Assembly: GCA_018268195.1 (NCBI GenBank)
Contig: JAFDWZ010000014.1
Coordinates: 1-52,529 of the forward strand
Reading direction: 5' to 3'
Source: Bacteroidota bacterium
GTDB lineage: Bacteria; Bacteroidota; Bacteroidia; AKYH767-A; OLB10
Length of the DNA stretch: 52,529 bases
This document shows positions 18,025 through 26,871 of this stretch, piece after piece (the first letter of the stretch is position 1; the number at the start of each line of letters is the position of its first letter). Position numbers and translations under genes: made by a program. Under the pieces are notes generated by a model that saw nothing but the letters and a program-made list of their open reading frames with translations, ran no database searches and was not told the origin of the DNA.

Positions 18025-19860
18025 TTATTCTACCGTTACACTCTTAGCCAGATTACGCGGCTGATCTACATTGCAACCACGCATTACTGCAATGTGGTAA
18101 CTGAGCAATTGTAATGGAATTACACTTACTAAAGGAACCAAAATATCATCCGTCTCCGGAATCTCAATAGTATAATCAGCCATTTCTTTAACTACGGTAT
18201 CACCTTCGGTTACAATGGCAATAATTTTTCCCTTTCGAGCCTTTACTTCCTGAATGTTGGACACAACCTTTTCATACGAAGAGTTTTTAGTTGCAATTAC
18301 CACCACAGGCATCTCCTCATCAATTAAGGCAATAGGGCCATGTTTCATTTCGGCAGCCGGATATCCTTCTGCATGAATGTATGAAATTTCTTTTAGCTTC
18401 AATGCACCTTCAAGTGCTACCGGAAATCCATAACCTCTGCCCAGATAAAGGAAGTTACGTGCATCTTTAAAACGTGCAGCAATCTGTTTTACTTTATCAT
18501 TTGATTTCAGAGCCATCTCTACTTTTGAAGGGATGGATTCCAACTCATTCAGTAATGCATGATAACGTGATTGGGTAATAGTTCCTTTCTTTTGTGCAAT
18601 CTGTAAAGCCATAAGCGTAAGCACCGTTACCTGTGCTGTGAAAGCCTTGGTTGATGCCACACCAATTTCAGGACCTGCATGGGTATAAGAGCCTGCATGC
18701 GTTGCACGTGGAATAGACGACCCCACAACATTGCATACACCAAAAATTGTTGCTCCTCTTTCTTTGGCCATTTCAATTGCTGCAAGCGTATCGGCAGTTT
18801 CACCACTTTGCGATATGGCTATCACCACATCTTCTTCCGAAATAATTGGATTGCGGTAACGAAACTCTGATGCATATTCTACTTCAACAGGTATGCGTGC
18901 AAGATCTTCAATAAGATATTCAGCTACCAACCCAGCATGCCATGACGTGCCACATGCCACCACAATGATTCTTTTGGTATTAATCAGTTTTTTCTCAAAC
19001 TCATTGATTCCTCCCAACCTCAAACGACCATTCTTAGCATCAATTCGACCACGCATGCTATCCCATATAGAACGTGGTTGCTCATAAATTTCTTTAATCA
19101 TGAAATGATCGTAGCCGCCCTTTTCAATAGCTTCTAGTTTCAATTCCAGTTCCTGAACAAAAGGAACCTTCATCTGGTTGTCTATTGTTTTTACTTTTAG
19201 TTCACCATTGTTCATGGTCGCTACTTCATTGTCATTAAGATAAACCACATTCTTGGTGTATTCTACAATAGGAGTTGCATCTGAGGCAATAAAAAATTCG
19301 TCTTTGCCTACACCAATTACAATCGGGCTTCCTTTTCTTGCAGCTATAACTTTGTTGGGTTCTTTTTTTGATAATACCACAATTGCGTAAGCTCCAATTA
19401 CTTCGCCTAATGCTAATCTTACCGCTTCTTCCGTTGGAACGTGAGTTTTGTTTTTAACTTCTTCAATCAGGTGAATAAGCACTTCCGTGTCGGTATCGCT
19501 CTTAAAGGTATGTCCCGAATTGATAAGCTCTTGTTTAATGGAAGCATAATTTTCAATGATACCATTATGTATGATAGCCAGTTCTTCCGATTCGGAATAA
19601 TGAGGGTGAGCATTTTTATCATTAGGTTCACCATGAGTAGCCCAGCGGGTATGACCCATGCCCACAGTTCCGGTAAGATTCTTATCTGAAACATAAGCTG
19701 CCAAATCAGCAACCTTTCCTGCTTTTTTATAAACACTTAGTGTTCCATTGAGCAATGCCACACCGGCACTGTCATAGCCCCTGTATTCTAAACGTTGTAA
19801 GCCTTTTATAACTATTGGATACGCCTGACGATGTCCAATGTAGGCAACAATTCCACACAT
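18025..19860 (-). CDS. glmS: Glutamine--fructose-6-phosphate aminotransferase (isomerizing)
   Basis: Makes glucosamine-6-phosphate from fructose-6-phosphate and glutamine, the entry step to UDP-GlcNAc for peptidoglycan and LPS. The 611 residues match the family length. The N-terminal glutaminase starts MCGIVAYIG with nucleophile Cys2 and RLEYRGYDSAG. Two SIS isomerase domains follow, with CGTSWHAGLVAEYLIE, AISQSGETADTLAA and ALEGALKLKEISYIHAEGYP, and the protein ends DQPRNLAKSVTVE. It starts 4 bases after the DUF4270 stop, so it is co-transcribed. No glmS ribozyme is expected or seen. Confidence 0.97.
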   Translation of the reverse strand: MCGIVAYIGHRQAYPIVIKGLQRLEYRGYDSAGVALLNGTLSVYKKAGKVADLAAYVSDKNLTGTVGMGHTRWATHGEPNDKNAHPHYSESEELAIIHNGIIENYASIKQELINSGHTFKSDTDTEVLIHLIEEVKNKTHVPTEEAVRLALGEVIGAYAIVVLSKKEPNKVIAARKGSPIVIGVGKDEFFIASDATPIVEYTKNVVYLNDNEVATMNNGELKVKTIDNQMKVPFVQELELKLEAIEKGGYDHFMIKEIYEQPRSIWDSMRGRIDAKNGRLRLGGINEFEKKLINTKRIIVVACGTSWHAGLVAEYLIEDLARIPVEVEYASEFRYRNPIISEEDVVIAISQSGETADTLAAIEMAKERGATIFGVCNVVGSSIPRATHAGSYTHAGPEIGVASTKAFTAQVTVLTLMALQIAQKKGTITQSRYHALLNELESIPSKVEMALKSNDKVKQIAARFKDARNFLYLGRGYGFPVALEGALKLKEISYIHAEGYPAAEMKHGPIALIDEEMPVVVIATKNSSYEKVVSNIQEVKARKGKIIAIVTEGDTVVKEMADYTIEIPETDDILVPLVSVIPLQLLSYHIAVMRGCNVDQPRNLAKSVTVE

Positions 19861-19864
19861 ATTT

Positions 19865-21169
19865 TTACGGTTTTAATTTTGTATATGTTATTTGTAATTT
19901 CATACGTAGAGGTAGTGAAGGGTCGCCTCCTACCATTACCACCCTATTAGGTGTTTGAAATGATACCGGAGTTCGGACTCTTAAAAACATCCCGTAGTTT
20001 TTACGTTTGTTGAATAAAATCTGTTGCAAAAATTGTGCAATATTAAACCTATACTGGCTATTTGCCAGCGAACCGCCAAACAACGTTGAAGAACGTGTTA
20101 AATCCGGAATAGTTTGCACTTTTCCGGTAGAATCTATGGCATACAGGTTAAGCTCAGAATTAGCAGGTAAATCAGAAGTAGCTGTTCCGGGTTCAATATT
20201 AATGACCAGTTCGGCCTTATTAATTGCAATTGGCCCTAATTGATTAAGATTTTCAATGAAGGGAATTTCTACTTTGGTTTTTATCCCACCCATGGTTTGC
20301 ACATAGGCTTTGTCGGTAGCCGGATTATTAAAATCAAATGCCGAATAATCATGTACAAAATGGCTGAAACGTGCAATTGTCCCATCTGAGCTGTAAAAGT
20401 AAAACGGCAATGAGTCGGTACCGGGTGTATTGGGGTCGGTATAGTAAAATACCATGGATGAAGCTGAGGTTTTAGCATCAAAAGTAATGATGCTGCCGTT
20501 AGAAGATGCTGCCGGCTTAATACAAAACCCTTTAACCTGATTCTTGAAATTATTTATATCATTAAGATAAGTTCCGGCTTCGTCAAAAATTTTCTGCCCT
20601 AAAACATCGCTCAGGCGAATACGCATACGTGGTGCAATTTTAGTAGTATCAGAAGTCGGGATACTATCCTTGAGAGTGTGAACATTAAAAGTTATTTCTC
20701 CTACTTTATCGCCATAAGCCAAACTGTTGAAGGTATAATACGATGCCGTATCATACATAGCGTCCGTAAGTTCATACACTTCAAAGGTTTGGTCCACCAG
20801 TGTATCGCCATAACTTGAAATATAGGCCAGATTCAGAAATAATGAATCATAGCTACGGTTATCTTTAGTAAAAGTGGCAGAAGGTTTTAGTTGTGTATAT
20901 AATTCAGCTGATGTAGCTCCGAAAATCGGATCCACATAAGAGCCAATCATAAAATCATGATTGGATAATTGTAAATCATATAATAAACGTGCATCCGAAC
21001 GGACACTGTCTTCTAGCATATAAGAAGTACGTAGTGTCAATGTATCGAAAAAATCTACGTTTATTGCATCATCACCGGGCAGCAGATTCAACCCAACGGT
21101 ATCAGGTTTGGAGCAACCGGCTAATACCATTAGCCCCAATGCTGCTAACCAGAGTTTATGTTTAACCAT
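19865..21169 (-). CDS. DUF4270 lipoprotein
   Basis: A 434-residue surface or periplasmic lipoprotein: signal peptide with VLAGCSK (Cys19), then DTVGLNLLPGDDAINVDF and the YDPIFGATSAE-like motif (here VDPIFGATSAELYTQLKPS) typical of DUF4270. The C-terminus ends in a beta strand (RMKLQITYTKLKP). The family is found in Bacteroidota and has no established function. It lies between the glycogen-synthase-like gene and glmS on the same strand with almost no gap to glmS. A role linked to amino-sugar supply or envelope polysaccharide is inference from this order. Confidence 0.87.
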   Translation of the reverse strand: MVKHKLWLAALGLMVLAGCSKPDTVGLNLLPGDDAINVDFFDTLTLRTSYMLEDSVRSDARLLYDLQLSNHDFMIGSYVDPIFGATSAELYTQLKPSATFTKDNRSYDSLFLNLAYISSYGDTLVDQTFEVYELTDAMYDTASYYTFNSLAYGDKVGEITFNVHTLKDSIPTSDTTKIAPRMRIRLSDVLGQKIFDEAGTYLNDINNFKNQVKGFCIKPAASSNGSIITFDAKTSASSMVFYYTDPNTPGTDSLPFYFYSSDGTIARFSHFVHDYSAFDFNNPATDKAYVQTMGGIKTKVEIPFIENLNQLGPIAINKAELVINIEPGTATSDLPANSELNLYAIDSTGKVQTIPDLTRSSTLFGGSLANSQYRFNIAQFLQQILFNKRKNYGMFLRVRTPVSFQTPNRVVMVGGDPSLPLRMKLQITYTKLKP

Positions 21170-21222
21170 TTAGTATGAGGTGGTTTATGAAATATAAATG
21201 TGTTTGTTCAAGTCAACAGCAA

Positions 21223-22050
21223 TCAGGCTTCTATAGAAATTTCTTCCATAATCTCGTCATAGAAATTATTGTAAGCTTCAACGTAAGTTTCTTCAGGATG
21301 GTATGGAAGTATCATTTTGCCTGATTTCTTTATATGATTTTCCACCTTAGTGCCCAATTTTTCAGCGCCTTTAATAATGGCATCTGATTTATTTATTGCT
21401 GCCAGAGTAATGGTTTCGAAGCCGGGGTTTTTTAAATCTTTTATATCGTTGCCGGAAATTCCATCCATCATCAGTTTTTTGGAATAATTTTCAGAAAATG
21501 GCTCCGAAAACTCATCGTCATAAACAGAATATACTACCCTGGCATTCTTAAAAATAGGGTCTTCTCTGTAAGCTGTTTTTACAAACAAGGGTATTAAACT
21601 TGTCATCCAGCCATGACAGTGGATAATGTCGGGAGCCCAGCCAAGTTTTTTTACCGTTTCGAGTACGCCACGGCAGAAAAATATAGTCCGGTCGTCATTG
21701 TCTTTGAAGAAATTATTATCAGCATCACGAATGGTATGCTTTCTCTGAAAATACTCTTCATTGTCAATAAAATAAACCTGCATTCTGGCGGCTTGAATAC
21801 TGGCAACTTTAATAATCAGCGGATGGTCGCTATCGTCAATAATCAGATTCATCCCTGACAGGCGAATTACTTCATGTAATTGATTTCTTCTTTCATTAAC
21901 CACACCAAAACGTGGCATAAAAGTCCGTATCTCTTTTCCTCGTTCCTGGGTTCCCTGTGGCAGGTGACGCCCTATTTTACTAATTGATGAATTTTCCAAA
22001 TAAGGAGCGATTTCCTGCGAAATAAACAGGACTTTGGGCTTTTTAATCAT
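21223..22050 (-). CDS. Half-length glycogen/starch-synthase-like protein (GT5 N-domain only)
   Basis: From the ATG at 22050 (the longer frame to 22113 adds a spurious hydrophobic stretch) this is 275 residues, against about 480 for GlgA. It matches the N-terminal GT5 domain: PKVLFISQEIAPYLENS, MPRFG, then WAPDIIHCHGWMTSLIPL. The ADP-glucose-binding KTGGL motif expected after the first strand is replaced by a sequence reading SSISKIGRHLP, and the whole C-terminal nucleotide-binding domain is absent. It is therefore unlikely to be a normal glycogen synthase. First gene of an operon with DUF4270 and glmS. I recall such short GlgA-like proteins as common in Bacteroidota, but their role is unknown. 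Confidence 0.8.
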   Translation of the reverse strand: MIKKPKVLFISQEIAPYLENSSISKIGRHLPQGTQERGKEIRTFMPRFGVVNERRNQLHEVIRLSGMNLIIDDSDHPLIIKVASIQAARMQVYFIDNEEYFQRKHTIRDADNNFFKDNDDRTIFFCRGVLETVKKLGWAPDIIHCHGWMTSLIPLFVKTAYREDPIFKNARVVYSVYDDEFSEPFSENYSKKLMMDGISGNDIKDLKNPGFETITLAAINKSDAIIKGAEKLGTKVENHIKKSGKMILPYHPEETYVEAYNNFYDEIMEEISIEA

Positions 22051-22079
22051 GTGCAAATTCTTCCTTGAGATTGAAGATG

Positions 22080-22087
22080 CAAAAATA
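22080..22087 (-). promoter_or_regulatory. Putative -7 element for the GT5-like/DUF4270/glmS operon
   Basis: TATTTTTG on the minus strand matches TAnnTTTG, 29 bases before the ATG. TTG triplets lie 16 and 23 bases upstream; neither is at the ideal distance. Confidence 0.45.
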
Positions 22088-22170
22088 TAAAAAAAAACGC
22101 TTACAACCTGCAAATAATTTGGGCTTTTTTTGCAAAGTGACTGAATTGCAGAGAGAAGTGTCTGTATTCT

Positions 22171-22179
22171 CCCCCCCCC
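22171..22179. repeat. C9 homopolymer in a divergent regulatory region
   Basis: Nine consecutive C on the plus strand, in an AT-rich intergenic region between the divergent GT5-like operon and pabB. Such tracts are rare by chance in this base composition and can vary in length by slippage. Confidence 0.8.
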
Positions 22180-22277
22180 GACAACCTCTTAAACTGCCCT
22201 TATCTTCCTTGATATTTTCCATGCCCAAGTGTTTAAAAGAAAAAGTCTACATGATTTATACCTAATAGGCGGCCCTT

Positions 22278-22285
22278 TATTTTTG
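22278..22285 (+). promoter_or_regulatory. Putative pabB -7 element
   Basis: TATTTTTG matches TAnnTTTG and ends 8 bases before the pabB ATG, so the leader would be very short. No -33 TTG. Confidence 0.35.
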
Positions 22286-22293
22286 AATACACT

Positions 22294-23565
22294 ATGAGCG
22301 ATAAAAAAGTTACTCCATCCGAATTTGAAGAATTACTGAAAACAGGCAATGCTTTTAAGGACTTTGCATTTCTGACATCTAATGGTGCCGCACCTGGCAG
22401 CTATTGCGGTTTGAGTAAATATGATTTTCTGGCAGGCATCAATGCTCTCGATAGTATTGAAACCTCTTCCAATTCACTGGAACAACTGCATCAGTTTACC
22501 GAAAAAAACAAAGGCCGCTGGATGTTTGGTTTTCTGACCTATGATCTGAAAAATGAAATTGAAGACCTGAGTTCACGACATACCGACAAACTTAATTTTC
22601 CTGTACTGCATTTTTTTGTTCCGCAAATAGTGCTTACATCACAGGCAGGAGTTCTGAAAATTATTGACCAACAAGCTCTGACTATTGATGAGTTTAAAGC
22701 TGATGATGTGGAATTAAGGCAGATGAATCGCTCACGTCCGCTGGAACTGACTCCTCGTTTTACTGATGGTGAGTATCTGGCAGCTGTTTCGCATTTGAAA
22801 AATTACCTGCAACATGGCGATATTTATGAAGTAACTTTTTGTCAGGAGTTTTATAATGATGCTGCTGAAATAAATCCTTTTGAAACTTTTATCAAGTTAG
22901 GAATAAAATCACGTGCACCAATGTCGTGTTTTTATAAAAAAGATAATCATCATATCATCTCTTCAAGTCCTGAGAGATTTTTGTGTAAACGTGGTAACAA
23001 AATATACTCACAACCTATAAAAGGTACTGCAGCACGCAGTGCTTCAGCCGAAGAGGATGATTATATTAAAGAGCAATTGCTACAGAATGAAAAAGAGCGT
23101 GCTGAAAATATGATGATAGTAGATTTGGTACGAAATGATTTATCACGCATTGCCGAACCCGGCAGTGTAAAAGTGGATGAACTCCTCGGGCTTTATTCCT
23201 TTAAAACGGTTCATCAGCTAATTTCTACCATCAGTTGTAGCGTTGCACCTGATACATCGTTCAGTGATATTTTGAAAGCAACTTTTCCTATGGGAAGCAT
23301 GACGGGTGCACCCAAAATAAGCGCCATGAAACTTATTGATGAGTATGAAAAAACCAAACGTGGTGCTTTTTCGGGTAGTGTAGGTTACATTGATCCTGAT
23401 GGAGATTTTGACTTTAATGTAATTATACGCACCATATTATATAATGCACAGCGCAAATATCTTTCGGTTCAGGCCGGAGGTGCCATCACTATAAAATCAG
23501 ATGCCGGCAGCGAGTACGAAGAAAGTTTGCTTAAAGCAAAAGCTATGATTGATGTGCTCGGATAA
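22294..23565 (+). CDS. pabB: Aminodeoxychorismate synthase component I
   Basis: Converts chorismate and ammonia to 4-amino-4-deoxychorismate for folate. The 423 residues carry an N-terminal lobe with FGFLTYDLKNEIEDL and a C-terminal chorismate-binding domain: GDIYEVTFCQEF, SSSPERFL, PIKGT, NMMIVDLVRNDL, FPMGSMTGAPKISAM, GAFSGSVGY. The Lys of PIKGT (residue 243) is the residue that distinguishes PabB from anthranilate synthase (PIAGT), so PabB is preferred over TrpE or MenF. No amidotransferase partner or lyase is adjacent. tilS follows after 26 bases. Confidence 0.9.
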   Translation: MSDKKVTPSEFEELLKTGNAFKDFAFLTSNGAAPGSYCGLSKYDFLAGINALDSIETSSNSLEQLHQFTEKNKGRWMFGFLTYDLKNEIEDLSSRHTDKLNFPVLHFFVPQIVLTSQAGVLKIIDQQALTIDEFKADDVELRQMNRSRPLELTPRFTDGEYLAAVSHLKNYLQHGDIYEVTFCQEFYNDAAEINPFETFIKLGIKSRAPMSCFYKKDNHHIISSSPERFLCKRGNKIYSQPIKGTAARSASAEEDDYIKEQLLQNEKERAENMMIVDLVRNDLSRIAEPGSVKVDELLGLYSFKTVHQLISTISCSVAPDTSFSDILKATFPMGSMTGAPKISAMKLIDEYEKTKRGAFSGSVGYIDPDGDFDFNVIIRTILYNAQRKYLSVQAGGAITIKSDAGSEYEESLLKAKAMIDVLG

Positions 23566-23591
23566 GTTATCTTAGCACTAAATTTTGTGCT

Positions 23592-24932
23592 TTGATTGAA
23601 TCTTTCAAAAAATTTATTTCTCACCATTCCTTATTTACAACAGAAAACAAACTGCTGCTTGCTGTAAGTGGAGGAGTTGACTCTATGGTGATGGCTGACT
23701 TGTTTCTGAAGTCAGGATATAACTTTGCTGTAGCACACTGCAATTTCAAGTTAAGAGGAAAGGATTCGGATGCAGATGAAACGTTTGTAAAGCAATGGTG
23801 CGAAGTCAACAATATTGCTTGCTATACTACTTCTTTTCAGACTAAAATTTATGCTGAAGAAAATCATCTTTCAATACAGATGGCAGCACGCGATTTGCGC
23901 TATGAATATTTTAATCATTTATGTCAGAAGTTTGAGTTCGATTTTATTGTCACGGCACACCAAGCCGATGATTTTGCAGAGACTATTATTCTGAAACTGC
24001 TTCGCAACTATGGCAATGCTGCATTGCAGGGAGTTTTACCTGCTGATGGCAATCGTGTTCGCCCAATGTTATTTGCAACCAAAAACGATATACTTGAATA
24101 TGCAAAACAGCATCAAATCAAATGGAGAGATGACGTATCAAACTTCACCGATGCATATCAAAGGAATAAAATCAGGTTGCATGTACTTCCTGTTCTTAAA
24201 GAAATAAATCCATCATTCAGTACCAATCTGGTGCAACAGGCTGACTTTATTTACGGTGATGAAAAAATTATCAATCACTATATTGAAACTGTGAGTAAGC
24301 AGATTTTATCATTGAAAGATAAAAGTGCTATCATCTCAATAACCTCTTTGAAAAACACTTTATCACCACTTACCGTATTATATCACCTGATTTCGCCATA
24401 CGGTTTCAGGATGGTGCAAACCGAAGCGCTTTTTAATACTCTTGGTCATTCAGAAACAAAAAAGTTTTATTCAGAAAAATATAGTCTGACAAAAAGCAGG
24501 AATGAAATAATTATACATCCTAAAGCTGATAACGAGCCAGTATATTTTGAAATATCCGAATGCGGAATATATGAATACAATGGCAGAACGATTACAGTAT
24601 CTTTTGAAGAACTAAAAACAGATGCACTAAAAGAAATTTCAGAAAATGCTGATTCATTACAGGCCTGGTTTGATAGCAGTGAAGTATCCTTTCCTATTGT
24701 AATAAGAAATAAAAAGGATGGCGACCGTTTTCAACCAATGGGTATGAAAAGCAACAAAAAACTGAGTGATTTTTTTATTGATTTAAAATATTCCTCTGCT
24801 GAAAAAGAACATCAATGGGTTATGGAAAGCAACGAAAAAATCTTTTGGATTGTAGGTAAACGTATCAGCGAGCCGGCACGGGTACATTCGGCCAGTAAAA
24901 AGATTCTAAAAATACAAGTTGATGAAAAGTAA
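23592..24932 (+). CDS. tilS: tRNA(Ile)-lysidine synthase
   Basis: Modifies C34 of the minor Ile tRNA (CAU anticodon) to lysidine so that it reads AUA; essential in most bacteria. The 446 residues start from a TTG and show the PP-loop SGGVDS at 26-31, HCNFKLRGKDSDADE, the TAHQADDFAETIILKLLRN motif, and the C-terminal TilS domains with NKKDGDRFQPMGM..KKLSDFF. No ATG lies between the pabB stop and the PP-loop, which supports TTG initiation. Likely co-transcribed with pabB. Confidence 0.95.
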   Translation: MIESFKKFISHHSLFTTENKLLLAVSGGVDSMVMADLFLKSGYNFAVAHCNFKLRGKDSDADETFVKQWCEVNNIACYTTSFQTKIYAEENHLSIQMAARDLRYEYFNHLCQKFEFDFIVTAHQADDFAETIILKLLRNYGNAALQGVLPADGNRVRPMLFATKNDILEYAKQHQIKWRDDVSNFTDAYQRNKIRLHVLPVLKEINPSFSTNLVQQADFIYGDEKIINHYIETVSKQILSLKDKSAIISITSLKNTLSPLTVLYHLISPYGFRMVQTEALFNTLGHSETKKFYSEKYSLTKSRNEIIIHPKADNEPVYFEISECGIYEYNGRTITVSFEELKTDALKEISENADSLQAWFDSSEVSFPIVIRNKKDGDRFQPMGMKSNKKLSDFFIDLKYSSAEKEHQWVMESNEKIFWIVGKRISEPARVHSASKKILKIQVDEK

Positions 24933-24975
24933 AAACCTTTGTCTGAACCGAATTCTCAGTAAAAGACAAAGGTTT
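24933..24975 (-). terminator. Terminator in the tilS/DUF4412 convergent gap
   Basis: AAACCTTTGTCT (24933-24944) pairs with AGACAAAGGTTT (24964-24975), 12 bp with a 19-base loop. The U-tract is better on the minus strand (TTTTTACTTTTC), so it mainly ends the DUF4412 transcript; plus-strand use is possible. Confidence 0.6.
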
Positions 24976-25039
24976 AAATTTTGTAGCTGAAGAAAAACCG
25001 GAAAGCTTTTCTTCACCGATAAATGGTCAATGATTAAAA

Positions 25040-25693
25040 TTAGTGCCCTCCACCGCTCATCTTCATGAGTTCTTCTTTGGTCATCATTTTATAGTCGGAA
25101 GGAATCTCAAAAACTTTATCATCAACATTGCCTTGTTTTACTTCGGTACAAGTCATTTTCATGGTAAACATTTTTTGTGGAACAGAATATTCCATCATCA
25201 TACCATCTATTCCGTCATAACCTTCTTTGAAAGCATTGTTTACCATAATATCTTTAGTAAACCATATTTCCATTTTGGTGCCATCATCTAAGGTAGTTAT
25301 AGCTTTGGTACACTTAAAACCTGCGATATCTTTTGTATCCGAAGTTATTTCAACTTTAGGCTTTTTTCCTTTGTTTTTTTCTTTCTCAATGTCATCTTTC
25401 GAAATTTTCACAGCTACTTTGTTTCCCATCATATCCATAAGCATAATGGTTTCCTGGTTTTTCATGTTAGTAACTGCCTTCTGATCAAACATTCCTCCGG
25501 TAGTTTCGGCTGCGTATTTATCTCCTTTAAAATACATTGTCATTTCTGATGGCAGCATGGCTTTCATTTCCTGTCCTTCGGCATCAAGGTCGTAGTCAAT
25601 TTTATATTTTGCTGTACCTTCTTTAACTTTTGTTTGAGCAAACATGCTCACTGTTGCAAGTAATGCAAATGCTAATAATGTTATTTTTTTCAT
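25040..25693 (-). CDS. DUF4412-like secreted protein
   Basis: Starting at the ATG at 25693 it is 217 residues with a Sec signal peptide (MKKITLLAFALLATVSMFAQ). The mature protein reads as a beta-rich DUF4412-type fold: GTAKYKIDYDLDAEGQEMKA, AGFKCTKAITTLDDG, MEIWFTKDI. It is Met-rich and ends MKMSGGGH. The longer frame to 25765 runs into the thioesterase gene and is rejected. Function unknown; the family may bind or buffer something in the periplasm, but nothing here proves it. Follows the thioesterase gene by 49 bases. Confidence 0.75.
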   Translation of the reverse strand: MKKITLLAFALLATVSMFAQTKVKEGTAKYKIDYDLDAEGQEMKAMLPSEMTMYFKGDKYAAETTGGMFDQKAVTNMKNQETIMLMDMMGNKVAVKISKDDIEKEKNKGKKPKVEITSDTKDIAGFKCTKAITTLDDGTKMEIWFTKDIMVNNAFKEGYDGIDGMMMEYSVPQKMFTMKMTCTEVKQGNVDDKVFEIPSDYKMMTKEELMKMSGGGH

Positions 25694-25742
25694 TTTTCTT
25701 TTATTTATGAAGCCGCTAAAATAAGAAATTAATGGTAAGCGC

Positions 25743-26168
25743 TTACTGCCGTGCCACAACAGCAATAGTCATCCGGCTGATGCAAACGAGTTTTTGTTCA
25801 TCATTGCGAATTTCAATACTCCACACCTGTGAAGTTTTACCCATGTGCAAGGGTGATGCTACTCCATAAACATAACCACTCTTAACGGGTCTGATATGAT
25901 TGGCATTAATTTCTATCCCAACACAATAATGTGTATCAGGATTAACCGTGAGATATGCTCCTACACTTGCAATAGACTCAGCGAATGCACAAGAAGCACC
26001 TCCATGCAAAATATGCATAGGCTGAACCGTGCGATGGTCCACCGGCATTTTGCCACTGATTTGGTTATTCTCAATGGAAGTAATTTCCATTCCGAGATGT
26101 TCAAACATGGTGTTACCACCAATTTTTTTTACCTGCTCCAGGTTGTATTGTCCAAAAATTGATTTCAT
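25743..26168 (-). CDS. Hotdog-fold thioesterase (PaaI/MenI-like)
   Basis: Hydrolyses acyl- or aryl-CoA thioesters. The 141 residues carry the type II hotdog motif QPMHILHGGASCAFAESIAS, with the catalytic acidic residue in FAES and HGG positioning the thioester, followed by NANHIRPVKSGYVYGVA. Candidates are phenylacetyl-CoA-type PaaI or the DHNA-CoA thioesterase MenI of menaquinone synthesis; no other men or paa gene is here to decide. Its ATG shares one base with the upstream stop (TAATG), implying coupled translation. Confidence 0.88.
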   Translation of the reverse strand: MKSIFGQYNLEQVKKIGGNTMFEHLGMEITSIENNQISGKMPVDHRTVQPMHILHGGASCAFAESIASVGAYLTVNPDTHYCVGIEINANHIRPVKSGYVYGVASPLHMGKTSQVWSIEIRNDEQKLVCISRMTIAVVARQ

Positions 26169-26833
26169 TAGTTATTGCTATTTTCTTCGGGCTGAAATAC
26201 CGATTTATAAATTTCATCAAGAAATATTTTCAACTTCAGCACATATAAAGGTGATGAAAGTTTATCTGTAATTCGAGTATTATTTTTAAGCATGATGCGA
26301 TATCCTACTCCAAAACCAACTCCAACCCACCTTATTACTTTATAGTGTCCGGTAATTGCAGGCTCGAATAAAATTATACTTCCTTTCAAAGCCTTGTTGT
26401 GTGTATGCTTTCCATCAGGATAGTCGTAATAGCTGGAACCAATTCCAATGTTTGCCGGAAAGCTCAACTGCCATGGGTCTTCTTCATAAAGTATGTACTC
26501 TATACCGGTAGTAAAATATCCGCTTTTTACTTCTCCCCGATAATATTTTCCCGGATTCACTTCAATGCTATCAACCACATCGGTAAACAGTTTCATGTAT
26601 CCAATACCAAAGCGGATTTTTTTATTAAATGAGACACCGGCTTTTACACCAATAGCATTAGCACCTCGTTTTCTTACGAATGAATTATAACCATCTAACT
26701 GAAAAAACGGTTTAGGTTTTTTTTCAAATGCCTCAGCAAAGGTATTTCCTATCTGCGCATGTAAAGGCGTTTGCCAAAGCATTAAAACTGCTCCTGCGAG
26801 AAATACTACCTTTATTAAAAATCGCTGATCCAC
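26168..26833 (-). CDS. Predicted outer-membrane beta-barrel protein
   Basis: A 221-residue protein with a signal peptide cleaved near QTPLHAQ. Alternating hydrophobic/polar strands rich in Gly and Tyr follow (GVKAGVSFNKKIRFGIGYMK, GYFTTGIEYILYEEDPW, VGVGFGVGYRIML), as in small OmpW/PorT-like barrels. Unlike a classical barrel, it does not end in a terminal Phe but continues in a charged tail (FQPEENSNN). No specific family recognised. First gene of a possible operon with the thioesterase and DUF4412 genes. Confidence 0.65.
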   Translation of the reverse strand: MDQRFLIKVVFLAGAVLMLWQTPLHAQIGNTFAEAFEKKPKPFFQLDGYNSFVRKRGANAIGVKAGVSFNKKIRFGIGYMKLFTDVVDSIEVNPGKYYRGEVKSGYFTTGIEYILYEEDPWQLSFPANIGIGSSYYDYPDGKHTHNKALKGSIILFEPAITGHYKVIRWVGVGFGVGYRIMLKNNTRITDKLSSPLYVLKLKIFLDEIYKSVFQPEENSNN

Positions 26834-26871
26834 GATTACAAAAGTATTTATCTCCGTGTTAAAAAAATGAA

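Noticed and set aside
18025..19860. glmS ribozyme upstream of glmS
   Set aside because: Only 4 bases separate glmS from the preceding gene, and the ribozyme is known mainly from Firmicutes.
21223..22050. Annotating the gene as functional glgA
   Set aside because: Half the normal length, no second Rossmann domain and no KTGGL motif.
22294..23565. Isochorismate synthase (menF) or anthranilate synthase (trpE)
   Set aside because: The PIKGT motif and N-terminal lobe fit PabB better than TrpE (PIAGT) or MenF.
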